From: Halomontanus rarus
GTDB taxonomy: Archaea; Halobacteriota; Halobacteria; Halobacteriales; Natrialbaceae
Assembly (NCBI RefSeq): GCF_017357405.1
Contig: NZ_CP071597.1
Span: 310,001-374,000 of the forward strand
Direction: 5' to 3'
DNA: 64,000 nucleotides
A model generated the notes under the pieces. It saw only the letters and a list, made by a program, of their open reading frames with translations, ran no database searches and had not been told where the DNA came from. This document shows positions 35,231 through 43,962 of this stretch, piece by piece (the first letter of the stretch is position 1; every line of letters begins with the position of its first letter). A program made the position numbers and the translations under genes.

Positions 35231-36190
35231 TCAGGCGACCTGATTTTCCAGCCCCTCGTACTCCTCTGTCTCGTCGACGGCCTCGAGGTTCCGGACGAGG
35301 ATGTCGGCGACGCGCTCCCAGTAGTGAGGCGTGTGCCCGGAGTTGTGGGGCGTGATGTAGACGTTCGAGAGGTTCCAAAGCGGGTGCTCCTCGGGAAGCG
35401 GTTCGGGATCGGTTACGTCGAGGGCGGCCGCGTGGAGTTTGTTCCCGCGGAGAGCCGACAGCAGCGCGTCGGTGTCGACGATCGGACCGCGACCGATGTT
35501 GACGAGCACCGCGTCCGAGGGGAGCGTCGCGAGTTCGTCCTCACCGACGAGTCCCTCGGTCGTCTCCGTGAGCGGACAGGCGATCACCAGATAGTCGACG
35601 CCCACGAGCGCCGCCTCGATCTCCTCGAACCCGTACACCTCGTCCGTCGGCCCGCCCTTCTCCGGACTGTACCGGACGCCGACGGTCTCCACGTCGAACC
35701 CCTCGAGCCGGTCGACGATCGCCTGTCCGATGGACCCGAGGCCGACGACGCAGACCCGCGACCCCCGAAGTTCGCCGAACGCCTGGAAGTGGTTCCACTC
35801 GCGGCGGTTCTGCCGACGGATACCCTCGTCGAGTCTCCGAGTGATCAGCAGTATCCACCCGAGGACGTGCTCGGCGATGTTGGGCCCGTGGACCCCGGAG
35901 GCGTTCGTAACCGCGATCCCCCGGTCGCGAAACTCTTCGAGATCGAGGTGACCGACCCCCGCGGAGGAACAGGCGAACAACTGCAGTTCCTCGGCGGCCT
36001 CGAGCACCTCTGGTCGGAGGTCGCCGCCGACGACCACGTCGGCGTCGCGGACGAGGTCCGGTTCCGCGGCCGGCGAGTCGGCGAGTGTGACGGTGTGCTC
36101 GCGATCCGCGAGTCGATCCCGGAGCGCGTCGGCGCACTCGCTCGAGGGTATTCCGTGGGCACTTCCGTTGAGGACGACGATGTTTACCAT
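35231..36190 (-). CDS. D-2-hydroxyacid dehydrogenase
   Basis: This encodes 319 residues. The Rossmann motif VCVVGLGSIGQAIVDRL (residues ~145-162) binds NAD(P). The catalytic Arg is in VNIGRGPIVDT, the Glu in DPEPLPEEHPLWN and the His in TPHNSGHTPHYWER. The catalytic-domain opening VVGGDLRPEVLEAAEELQLF fits the GyaR/SerA-related family. It reduces 2-oxoacids to D-2-hydroxyacids or the reverse (glyoxylate/hydroxypyruvate reductase is a common role). It lacks an ACT domain, so it is not phosphoglycerate dehydrogenase. It converges on the alcohol dehydrogenase gene. Confidence 0.92.
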   Translation of the reverse strand: MVNIVVLNGSAHGIPSSECADALRDRLADREHTVTLADSPAAEPDLVRDADVVVGGDLRPEVLEAAEELQLFACSSAGVGHLDLEEFRDRGIAVTNASGVHGPNIAEHVLGWILLITRRLDEGIRRQNRREWNHFQAFGELRGSRVCVVGLGSIGQAIVDRLEGFDVETVGVRYSPEKGGPTDEVYGFEEIEAALVGVDYLVIACPLTETTEGLVGEDELATLPSDAVLVNIGRGPIVDTDALLSALRGNKLHAAALDVTDPEPLPEEHPLWNLSNVYITPHNSGHTPHYWERVADILVRNLEAVDETEEYEGLENQVA

Positions 36191-36307
36191 ACCGACGGGT
36201 CGTGAGGGCGGCGCATAAAATCCCGGACGGTGGCCAAATCGTCGGGTATCCGTCGTCCGCGCGTGCGACCGGGTCGTGCCTGCACCGGACCCTCATCGGG
36301 CCGACAC

Positions 36308-36478
36308 TCACCAGTCGACCTCGAGCCAGATCCCACTCGCCAACCCGCTGACGCCGAGAAGTACCAGGACCGTCCCGAGCGCCCACGGGATCGACCCCAT
36401 CTCGAGGAGCGTGACGATCCAGAGGCCGGCGACGAGCGCGGTGCCGCCGCCCGCGATCAGGCGGATGAACCGTTCCAT
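36308..36478 (-). CDS. Two-TM small membrane protein
   Basis: This encodes 56 residues from the ATG at 36478. The sequence has two hydrophobic helices (IAGGGTALVAGLWIVTLLEM and IPWALGTVLVLLGVSGLASG) joined by a short turn and ends IWLEVDW. The codon use and length are typical of the small haloarchaeal membrane proteins missed by gene callers. It lies between the D-2-hydroxyacid dehydrogenase and the divergent DCC1-type gene. The function is unknown. Confidence 0.65.
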   Translation of the reverse strand: MERFIRLIAGGGTALVAGLWIVTLLEMGSIPWALGTVLVLLGVSGLASGIWLEVDW

Positions 36479-36618
36479 ACTCGTTCCTTTTTGCGGACGA
36501 CAGGTGAGTGTACCGCTCGGTCCGCGCTCGAACTCGGTTCTCTCCCCGCAGTTTCACCGGTTGGGGACTCGGGACCCCGTCCTACACTTCTTAGTGGATC
36601 CCCGCCGTCGGTACAGGT

Positions 36619-37041
36619 ATGGCCGACGCGATCCTCGTCTACGACGACGACTGCGGGTTCTGTACCTGGTGGGCCGAGTTCTTCGACGACCGGTCGGACC
36701 TCGAGATCGTGGGATTCTCCGAGCTCGAGTCGGACCGCTGGGCGCCCCTTCGGGAGCGTTTGCCCGAGGACTACGAGACGTGCTCGCATCTGGTGACCGA
36801 CGAGGCGAGGTACTCCTGTGGGGCGTCGATCGAGGAAGCGTGGCTTCGCTCCGATCTCGGTTCGGTCGCTCGGCCCGCCGTCGATGCCCTCAGAGACGTC
36901 GGTTTCTACGGAACCGCTCGGGAGTGGGGATATCGACGATTCGCGAGGAACCGAAGCTTCTGGGGAAAATTGGTTTCGGAGACGCCGCCGGTGCGGAGAC
37001 GGGAGGGGCGAACCCCGGACGTGACGACCGATAGCGAGTGA
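36619..37041 (+). CDS. DCC1-like thiol-disulfide oxidoreductase (DUF393)
   Basis: This encodes 140 residues. The N-terminal ILVYDDDCGFCTWWAEFF is the hallmark of DCC/DUF393 proteins, with a redox-active CxxC (CGFC) in a thioredoxin-like setting. The RYSCGASIEEAWLRS and FARNRSFWGKL segments follow the family order. DCC proteins are thought to be soluble disulfide oxidoreductases often encoded beside HTTM or lipase-maturation-type membrane proteins. Exactly such a gene lies convergently 105 bases downstream, supporting a joint role. Confidence 0.82.
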   Translation: MADAILVYDDDCGFCTWWAEFFDDRSDLEIVGFSELESDRWAPLRERLPEDYETCSHLVTDEARYSCGASIEEAWLRSDLGSVARPAVDALRDVGFYGTAREWGYRRFARNRSFWGKLVSETPPVRRREGRTPDVTTDSE

Positions 37042-37146
37042 TGGCGGTTGGCGAGTTCTGTCAGCCAGTTTTCGACACGGTCCAATTTCGATTCCAATCT
37101 CGGTCGATCGGATCCGCGTGGACAAATCGACTACTCGAGTCCCGCG

Positions 37147-38634
37147 TCAGAACGCGCGGCGACGTCGACTCGCTCCGCCGCTCCGCAACTCCTCCTGCGA
37201 GACCGAGCCGACGTACGTTCCGACGCGTTCCCGGTGCCACCACCGTCCCGTCTCCTCGCGCTCTTCGGGCGTGGTGTACCGGTAACGGTAGCGAATCACG
37301 CGAACTCGCTCGGGCGGTTCGTCGGGGAAGGGATTGCGTCTCAGGAGGGCGAGCGTGTCCTCGTCGTTCTCGAGGAGGGCCTCGAGAAACGAGAGGAACC
37401 ACCGCTGGCGGGGACCCGGTCGCGGGGACATCGCGGCGAACCACAGCTGCCAGTCGAGTCTGAGATGGTACGGCGCCCACTGGGGCGGGCGTTCGTCCGT
37501 CCGGACGGGCTGGCCCTCGAACTCGTACTCCTCCCAGTCGTCCTCGCTCGGGCCTTCCGCGCGGGTTCCTTCGGCTACGAGCTGGTAGCGATTTCTCGTA
37601 ATCGAGCCGAACGCGCCGTACGTGTTGACGAGGTGGAGCGGGTCGAACGCGGTGTTCATCACCTGTCCGGGAGTGAGCATGTTCAACGCGGGTCGCACGC
37701 TCAGGGCGACGACGAGGACGCCGACCAGCAGCGCCGTGATCTCGAGATACAACGGTGCTGAGGCGGTCGTCGGTGACTCCACTGCCGGCACCAGCCCTGT
37801 GAGCACGCCGTCACTGAACGTCGCGATTGCCTGAACGATCGTCAGCGCGTTCAGCCACGCGAAGTTCCCGGTCAGCATGAGCCACAGCTGAAAGCCGATC
37901 GTCGCCGCGCCGCCGATCGCGGCGTAGGGCTGGGGCGCGAAGTACAGGAAGGGGATCGCGAGTTCGACGACGTGGTTCCCCAGCACCTCGACGCGGTGGA
38001 ATCGATCGGGGAGGCGGTGGGCGAACCAGGAGAGCGGGTTCGGTATCGGCTGGGTCTCGTAGTGATGATCCATGCAGGTCAACTCGCGCCAGCAGTCGTC
38101 CCCGCGGATCTTGATGAGACCGGCGCCGAACATGTTGCGAAAGAGCACCCACTTCACCAGCCAGATCACGATCACCGGCGGGTGGGTCGCCCCCGCACCG
38201 AGAAAGATCGCCAGAAATCCCGTCTCAAGGAGCATCGACTCCCAGCCGTAGCCGTAGAAGACCCGACCCGCGTTGACGAACGAGAGGTACAGCCCCCACA
38301 TCGTCGCCCACAGGAGCATCGACGCGGGCACGGGATACGGCTCGGGGAGCCAGTACGGGAAGCCGAGCAACGCTGCGACGGCAAGCGCGACGCCCGTCCA
38401 GGCCGCGACTCCGATCGCCCGATCGCTGGGAACGAGATGGAAGAGGCTCGGTCGCTCCTCGAACGCGATCCCGTCGACGTACTCCTCGAGCGGCAGGAGA
38501 CCGTCCTCGCCCGCCAGCGGCCGAAACTGGGTCGCCGCGACGAGGAAGGCGATCAGGTAGACCGCGGCGAGTCCGCGCTGGAGGAAGAACCGAACGAGCC
38601 AGTAGCTCTCCGTTCCCCACATCCACGGCTCCAT
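37147..38634 (-). CDS. Lipase maturation factor-like membrane protein
   Basis: About 495 residues from the ATG at 38634 (or 504 from 38661). WGTESYWLVRFFLQRGLAAV starts the family domain. About eight to ten transmembrane segments follow, then the conserved MFGAGLIKIRGDDCWRELTC, the MDHHYETQPIPNPLSWFAH block and the soluble C-terminus with APYHLRLDWQLWFAAM. In animals LMF1 assists lipase folding in the ER. Archaeal homologues have unknown clients, presumably exported proteins. The DCxxxLTC cysteines and the adjacent DCC1-type gene suggest disulfide handling. Confidence 0.88.
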   Translation of the reverse strand: MEPWMWGTESYWLVRFFLQRGLAAVYLIAFLVAATQFRPLAGEDGLLPLEEYVDGIAFEERPSLFHLVPSDRAIGVAAWTGVALAVAALLGFPYWLPEPYPVPASMLLWATMWGLYLSFVNAGRVFYGYGWESMLLETGFLAIFLGAGATHPPVIVIWLVKWVLFRNMFGAGLIKIRGDDCWRELTCMDHHYETQPIPNPLSWFAHRLPDRFHRVEVLGNHVVELAIPFLYFAPQPYAAIGGAATIGFQLWLMLTGNFAWLNALTIVQAIATFSDGVLTGLVPAVESPTTASAPLYLEITALLVGVLVVALSVRPALNMLTPGQVMNTAFDPLHLVNTYGAFGSITRNRYQLVAEGTRAEGPSEDDWEEYEFEGQPVRTDERPPQWAPYHLRLDWQLWFAAMSPRPGPRQRWFLSFLEALLENDEDTLALLRRNPFPDEPPERVRVIRYRYRYTTPEEREETGRWWHRERVGTYVGSVSQEELRSGGASRRRRAF

Positions 38635-39245
38635 ACGCGCGTTTGCGTCGAGGACGCCCAAAATAGTGACGAGACGGGTTTGTCGGACGGATACAGTTCA
38701 CTCCACCTTCCGTTCTCCTTCGAACCGTTATCACCACGAACGACCCACCGATCGCCGAGACCGCGCTCTTTCGGACGTCGACGGGAGGTCCGGAGCGTTG
38801 GCTCGAGGGAGCGTGAAAGCCCCTACAGCGACCGGTGACGAACCCGACAATTGAATATATCATTATGGGATTTATCAGTCGAATGTGCACCACTATAACA
38901 ATGTATCAGATCAGCGAGAGCAAGCTTCGTAGACGAAAACAGCAGGCTCGCAGTCGCCCGTATTCCGTCCGATACGACGCTCACGGAGACAGATTCGAAT
39001 AGTAACTCGCCGAACCACTTCGGTTCGATCGGAGGTGCCGTACGACGGACGGTCGCCATATCGGATGGCTCGAGAGACCGAATAAGCCCCGACGCGTTCA
39101 CGCCCCACAATCGAAGAAGTCCCACACGGCAATCCATGGGTAAAACGTACCGAAGAGCGTGAGAAGAGACGACGCGAAGAACAGATGCGTCGTCTCGCTT
39201 TCGAGCGTTCGACGGACGATAGAAACGAACGACGACAATTCCGAC
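38635..39245. other. Intergenic region, one weak small ORF
   Basis: About 610 bases separate the LMF-like gene and the recombinase gene. An AT-rich patch at 38850-38900 (GAATATATCATTATGGGATT) precedes a 39-residue plus-strand frame at 38883-39002 (internal Met at 38901) with a basic middle (SESKLRRRKQQARSRPY). It could be a small protein but is unproven. I see nothing else. Confidence 0.4.
38883..39002 (+). CDS. Putative 39-residue basic protein
   Basis: A short frame opens after an AT-rich promoter-like patch. The product from the second Met (MYQISESKLRRRKQQARSR) is basic and ends in YDAHGDRFE. Haloarchaea encode many unstudied proteins of this size. No family is recognised, and chance cannot be excluded. 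Confidence 0.25.
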   Translation: MCTTITMYQISESKLRRRKQQARSRPYSVRYDAHGDRFE

Positions 39246-40310
39246 TCAGTAGAGCGAATAGATGTTCCGTTCGTAGACGCTGCGAACCTGATCGCCCCAA
39301 TTGTGGGTGTACGTGTCGATGACGTCGCTGGCGACGTCTCCGCGGAGGTACTTCACGACGCCGCGATCGCCGGTACGATCGCGCAGATGCGTCGTGAAGA
39401 AGTGTCGGAAGTAGTGTGGGGTTACGTTCTCCGCTGCCCCGCCGCCGGTTCGATACCAGCCGTGTTGCCGGGCGTGTCGCTCGACGATATAACGGACGTC
39501 CGAGGGCTGGAGCCGCTGTCCCCACGTCTCCCCGGTATCCAGAAACAGGGGTTCGGCTTTCGAAATCGCGTCCGGTCGGATCGCGAGCCACTCGAGCAAG
39601 CCCCCTCGCAACTCGTCGTCGATCGGAAGTACCGTGGCCCGCTTTCGCTTGTTCGATGCTGTCCGTTCCTCGCCGTTGATCGTTTCGCCGCGAGATGGTT
39701 CGGAATCGACGTACAGCGAGTTCGGCCGGCCCTCGAGTTGGACTCGCGTCTGGAGGTCGATCTCGAGTTCGGCGGTCGGCATGGCCAGGTCCCGGAGGTC
39801 GAGGTTGCACAGTTCACCGACTCGCATCCCGGTTTTCAAGAGCGTGACGACGACTGCACGCTCTAGGGGATGCGTGATCGACTCCACGAACGCCCGCATT
39901 CCGTCGATCGAGATGTCCCGCCTGGTCGGGTTCGTATCGATCGATTCGGTCATCTCCGCGACGACCAGCGCCATCGGATTCGACTCGAAGACACCGACTT
40001 GGGCCATGTAGTCGTAGAACCGGTGAACGTAGGAGGCGTAGGTCGCGATCGTACTCGACTCGAGGTCGCCCCTGAGCGAGTGAACCCAGGCCATACACTC
40101 TCGACGACCGGCGTCTCCCGGTGAATCGACATCGGGGCCCGGCGTTCGATCGCCACAAACGAACGCCTCGAACCGGCGCAAGACGCGTTCGTAGGATTCG
40201 ATCGTTCGTTCGCTGCGACCGTGAAATCGCTGGTCGTCGAGGAAGTAGCCGACCGGGTCGTCGACCGCGTCAGGGGCCTCGTCGGCGTCAGCTCCGGTCG
40301 CCATCGTCAC
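39246..40310 (-). CDS. Tyrosine recombinase (XerC/D- or integrase-like)
   Basis: This encodes 354 residues with a GTG at 40310, or the ATG at 40304. The N-terminal SAM-like core-binding domain spans ~20-125 (RSERTIESYERVLRRFEAFV, TIATYASYVHRFYDYMAQ). The catalytic domain shows Arg in LLKTGMRVGELCNLDLRDL, H-x-x-R in TPHYFRHFFTTHLR, and the C-terminal THNWGDQVRSVYERNIY with the likely nucleophilic Tyr. The gene overlaps the DUF5805 gene by 4 bases, a pair I recognise from haloarchaeal chromosomes. No att repeats or tRNA are adjacent, so a chromosomal role (resolution or regulation) is as likely as element integration. Confidence 0.88.
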   Translation of the reverse strand: MTMATGADADEAPDAVDDPVGYFLDDQRFHGRSERTIESYERVLRRFEAFVCGDRTPGPDVDSPGDAGRRECMAWVHSLRGDLESSTIATYASYVHRFYDYMAQVGVFESNPMALVVAEMTESIDTNPTRRDISIDGMRAFVESITHPLERAVVVTLLKTGMRVGELCNLDLRDLAMPTAELEIDLQTRVQLEGRPNSLYVDSEPSRGETINGEERTASNKRKRATVLPIDDELRGGLLEWLAIRPDAISKAEPLFLDTGETWGQRLQPSDVRYIVERHARQHGWYRTGGGAAENVTPHYFRHFFTTHLRDRTGDRGVVKYLRGDVASDVIDTYTHNWGDQVRSVYERNIYSLY

Positions 40311-40693
40311 ACCTCACCTTCGACGACCGTATACCCACCGTGGCGACCGCTGTATCGAATCCGATTGGTCGCCTGGAGTTCCTCGAGGGCCTCGTCGAGT
40401 CTCGTTTCGATGTCTTCGCTAACCGCTTCGAGAAGTTCGTCCCACGAATACGTGTCATTTTCGAGTAGTTTGAGGACCCGTGTTTCGAGGCCGTTACCCC
40501 CGGGGTTTGCGTCCGAAGAACCGGGTTCCTCGTGGCCGGGTTCGAACCCCTTTCGACCCGATTGTACCATCGTTCTGACAAACTCACTCTGGCTCATATC
40601 GAGATCGTTCGCGTGTTCGACCCAGCGGTCTTTCTGATAGGCCGGAACGTAGACGTTGACAACTTCTCGAGAGGTGTCGGGCGAATCGACCAT
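40307..40693 (-). CDS. DUF5805 protein, recombinase partner
   Basis: This encodes 128 residues. The N-terminal VVNVYVPAYQKDRWVEHAND and LDMSQSEFVRTMVQSGRK resemble a ribbon-helix-helix DNA-binding start. The C-terminal ~65 residues (ETRVLKLLENDTYSWDELLE, LDEALEELQATNRIRYSGRH) form a winged-helix-like unit. The stop overlaps the recombinase start (GTGA), so the two are translationally coupled. The protein probably guides or regulates the recombinase. This coupling is conserved in the family as far as I know. Confidence 0.8.
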   Translation of the reverse strand: MVDSPDTSREVVNVYVPAYQKDRWVEHANDLDMSQSEFVRTMVQSGRKGFEPGHEEPGSSDANPGGNGLETRVLKLLENDTYSWDELLEAVSEDIETRLDEALEELQATNRIRYSGRHGGYTVVEGEV

Positions 40694-41164
40694 AGGACAC
40701 CCCTCTCAGTCGATGACCTTCAATCTATCTCATGAGTCGATATTAGGGTACTTATCTCAACCAGCGCCATTCTAAAACGACGATATCTACTATTACAATC
40801 TCGGATGTTTTTCGGGTTTGCTAGCACAAATCTGGATTAGGAACGATAGTATTTGATAGCACAATTCGAGATTAGTACTCTCCAGACCGTCAGTACTGCT
40901 GCGTCTCGACGCAACCGTTCCACATCAGTTTCTCGTGAATTCCGTGCCAAACGCGTCGAAAAAGGGTGACTGATCGCCCGTAATTTTCTTCGGCGAGGGT
41001 CGTCAATTATCCGGATATCCGGCCAACTGAGTGATGTATCGGAAGGGTATCTACTAGATCTGTGACACGGGATCGCTGTGTTTCTGACAGCCACAGAGAT
41101 CGCCCGCGTTCGCCGAGCGACCACCGGCGACAGTCGAACGGTCGTCGACTACACGAGCGGACCG

Positions 41165-41287
41165 ATAGTGCCAACTGAAACTGTTACACATCGATCGTAC
41201 AGTCTGCGTTTCTCGTTCACAGTGTGCTCCGAACCCCTCTCGTCGTGCGATCGGATGTGCACTGACGTTCCACGGCTGCTATACTAT
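41165..41287 (+). repeat. Inverted-repeat miniature element, degenerate copy
   Basis: The left end ATAGTGCCAACTGAAACTGT, followed by ACACATCGATCGTACAG, matches the copy at 42377. The right part (GTGCGATCGGATGTGCACTG) matches its other half, but the terminal repeat is worn (CTGCTATACTAT). About 40 extra bases lie between the halves. It is probably a non-autonomous element. Confidence 0.55.
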
Positions 41288-42376
41288 CACGTCCCACCCG
41301 CTCGAACCGGTCTTTTAGACACGTCGAATCTTCGATCGGCGATCGTCCGGCAGTCGACGAAGGCCCCTCGCCTCCGAACCTCGTTGAGAGGGGCTCTCGT
41401 AGTTGCTACGGCGGCACAGTATGGCTCGCAAGTATCTCGTTGAAACCGACCTCTCTGCGGCTCACAGGCCGCTCACGCTCCCTCTCGATCCCTCCATCGA
41501 CACACCGCGAAGGTTCGACCATACCGAAACAGTCCCTGGGTTCCCTCGCAGTCGGAATCGAAGCTGGAGTTCCAGCCGTTCGTACAGCAGTACACTCGCC
41601 CCCGCTCGAGCACTCGTACGGGCACCTCGTACTCCGCGAGGCCGCTCGAGACGGGTACAGTCTGTCTTCGAGGGGGCGGAGAGTCGCATTCGTCTCCGTT
41701 CCGCCATCGACGTGTTCGTCCAATTCGAGTCGTAGGCGAAGTCGCTCACGACCCGAGTTGGGGGACCGAGACTCGCTGTGGGTCGTCGTAGACCGACCCC
41801 GCCCTGCTGTGCACGAGGTAGGTTACGGGGGTTCCGCTCTCAAGTGGCCGACGGATCCGTCGATTCTACGGACGGTTCCAGACGAGACGTTCTCGTTACA
41901 GGCAATCGGAGTTCCCGCTCCGACCGGGCCGACACCCAGCCGCTCTCACTACCCGAGGCACGCCTTCGTCGCGTTTGACAAGCAGAGTGAACAGACGGAG
42001 AGCGTCTCGCCCCAGCAGCGATCGTGGGCCAGTGTTCCCACTGTGATTGCCAGACACTCGTAGCGGTCTCTCCGATCGACTGCTCTCGTCCGTGAGACGA
42101 TGCGTGACGGCCCTCGGTTCGGGGACAACGCCGATACACTGCTGCTCGAGATAGAGTTCGACGCGAAAAAGGAACCTTCCGTGGCGGAAATCGTCTCGAA
42201 GTACTACCGACGGTTCGATCGTGAGGCGTCGTGCCTTCGATAGTGAACACGGATACGATCGCAATCAGCAGCGTTGTTCGTGGCGTTCGTTGATTCGGTT
42301 CCTCCGGCAGTTCCGCTCGAGGCCCGTCGCGTTTCGGACTGTCCGCGTGCGCTCTCTCGGTCGGACGGCGATTACG

Positions 42377-42458
42377 ATAGTAACAACTGAAACTATTCAC
42401 ACACTGATCGTACAGCTGCCATGCGATCGGGTGTACACTGACTTCCAGTTGTTACTAT
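42377..42458 (+). repeat. 82-bp element with perfect 13-bp terminal inverted repeats
   Basis: ATAGTAACAACTG at 42377-42389 is repeated inverted as CAGTTGTTACTAT at 42446-42458. The interior contains ACACACTGATCGTACAG and ATGCGATCGGGTGTACACTG, themselves partly complementary. The same sequence occurs degenerate at 41165-41287 and as one half at 55225-55270. This suggests a MITE-like or structured repeat family. Confidence 0.7.
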
Positions 42459-42894
42459 ATCGGGTGAACGACCGCCTCACCGTTCGCGAGCGTATACTTG
42501 CGAACCGGTTCGATCGGTGCAGATGGTTTGAGCAACCACGAGTGCCAACGACTGGAACGGGATATCTCGAGCACATAAATTATTTATCGCTATATGGAAT
42601 TTCTGAGATCAATGTCCATCGAGCGGGAGGTCGCTCAGGTTCGAGCGAGGTCGGCCGGTACGCTGTCCGTCCCTCCTCAGGCGGGTACTGAGATAGCCTG
42701 AACCAAATACGAGCGAAAGCGCCGACCGAAATCGTGGCAGAAGTCAACTCCGCGCTGCCGACGCTGAGTGGTGACGATACCGTACGCGGCCGAAACGAAG
42801 GCTCGGTGCATCGGGTCTGCAACAGCGGGTATGGCTCGATGAACGTCTCGAAAGCAACCTATAACAATGCCTATCGTACCACAATCGGCGTCCG

Positions 42895-43962
42895 ATGAAC
42901 GTCCCGAGCGATTCCTCCATCGTCTACGTCGGTTGCACCGCTCCCGCACGTGACGTCTTGGAGACGCTACTCGAGCACGACGCCCCGATCACGGAAATCG
43001 TCTCGATCGATCCCGAAATGGCCGGCACACACGGCGTCTGTGGCTACGCCTCGTTCGCCGACGTCGCCGACGAACACGACATTCCAATCTACTACCCGTC
43101 GACGTACTCGATGAACGACGAGGACGTCGCCCACTTTCGCGAACTCGATACCGACCTGCTGATCGTCAACGGCTGGCAGCGCCTCATTCCGGAGTCGGTT
43201 CTGAAGACGGCGACCTACGGTGCACTCGGCAACCACGGGAGCGCGTTCGGGCTCCCGAAGGGTCGCGGTCGCTCACCGCTGAACTGGTCGCTCATCGAGG
43301 ACCGCGACCGGTTCCTGCTCTCGGTGATCACGCTCGATCCCGGAGCGGATTCCGGCGACATCGTGACGACCCGGAAGTTCGACATCACCGATCACGACAC
43401 CATCGAGACGCTCTACTACAAGGTCACGATGTGTATGAAAGAGATGCTCCTCGAGGTGGTCGGTCCGATCCTTCGCGAGGAACAGGAGTTCGAAACCCAG
43501 CGCGAAGACGAGGCGACGTACTACCCCAAGCGCAATCCCGAGGACGGTGAAATTCACTGGGGTAACGGTACCGAGGAGGTCTACAACCTCGTTCGCGCGG
43601 TCGCGGATCCCTACCCCGGCGCGTTCACCTTCGCCGACGGGGAACGCGTCATGATCTGGGACGCCACACCGTTCTCGTCGGACCTCGAGCCGATGGCCGA
43701 GGCGGGGACGATCGTCGAGGTCTTCTGGACCGGCGACTTCGTCGTGGCCACCGCCGACGGTACCCTTCTCGTGACCGAATACGAGGCGGATTCGTGGGCG
43801 CCGACCGTGGGCGCGACGTTCGAGTCCCGTGGCGACCACGACCGTATCGACAGCGTCGAACACCAGCACAATCTCACGAGTTCGAGTTCGAGTTCAGATT
43901 CGAACTCGAACTCGACTGCACCCTCGAACGCGAACGCCCCAGAAACAGATGTCGATGCCTGA
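42895..43962 (+). CDS. Formyltransferase-family protein (sugar N-formyltransferase-like)
   Basis: This encodes 355 residues. The N-terminal fold IVYVGCTAPARDVLETLLEH leads to the catalytic triad Asn-His-Asp: ALGNHGSAFGLPKGRGRSPL (N, H) and LDPGADSGDIVTTRKF (D). A C-terminal OB-like domain starts near GEIHWGNGTEEVYNLVRAV. This matches the methionyl-tRNA formyltransferase/ArnA superfamily, which transfers formyl from N10-formyl-tetrahydrofolate. Archaea do not formylate initiator tRNA, so an amino-sugar acceptor is more likely. The last ~35 residues are a Ser/Asn tail encoded by hexamer repeats. It overlaps the downstream deacetylase gene by 14 bases. Confidence 0.82.
   Translation: MNVPSDSSIVYVGCTAPARDVLETLLEHDAPITEIVSIDPEMAGTHGVCGYASFADVADEHDIPIYYPSTYSMNDEDVAHFRELDTDLLIVNGWQRLIPESVLKTATYGALGNHGSAFGLPKGRGRSPLNWSLIEDRDRFLLSVITLDPGADSGDIVTTRKFDITDHDTIETLYYKVTMCMKEMLLEVVGPILREEQEFETQREDEATYYPKRNPEDGEIHWGNGTEEVYNLVRAVADPYPGAFTFADGERVMIWDATPFSSDLEPMAEAGTIVEVFWTGDFVVATADGTLLVTEYEADSWAPTVGATFESRGDHDRIDSVEHQHNLTSSSSSSDSNSNSTAPSNANAPETDVDA

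Larger units (their letters stand above)
40694..42894. other. 2.2-kb gene-poor tract
   Basis: No convincing gene is present on either strand. The longer frames (41406-41723 minus, 41440-42063 plus, 41840-42400 minus) are Arg/Ser-rich shadows. A 47-residue frame starting at the ATG near 42099 is not recognisable. The tract contains two copies of a small inverted-repeat element (41165-41287 and 42377-42458) and AT-rich patches near 40740-40870 and 42570-42610. It looks like degenerate intergenic DNA that collects insertions. Confidence 0.6.

Noticed and set aside
35324..36205. 293-codon plus-strand frame
   Set aside because: It lies antisense to the D-2-hydroxyacid dehydrogenase with all catalytic residues in place on the other strand.
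39246..40310. Recombinase as evidence of an integrated element at 39-43 kb
   Set aside because: No tRNA, att repeat or virus-like genes flank it, and the DUF5805 pairing suggests a resident chromosomal locus.
40531..40550. GGGTTCGAACCCC resembling a tRNA T-arm
   Set aside because: No acceptor, D or anticodon arms surround it; it lies within the DUF5805 gene.
42099..42242. 47-codon frame in the gene-poor tract
   Set aside because: Too short, no motif and no promoter; it cannot be separated from chance.
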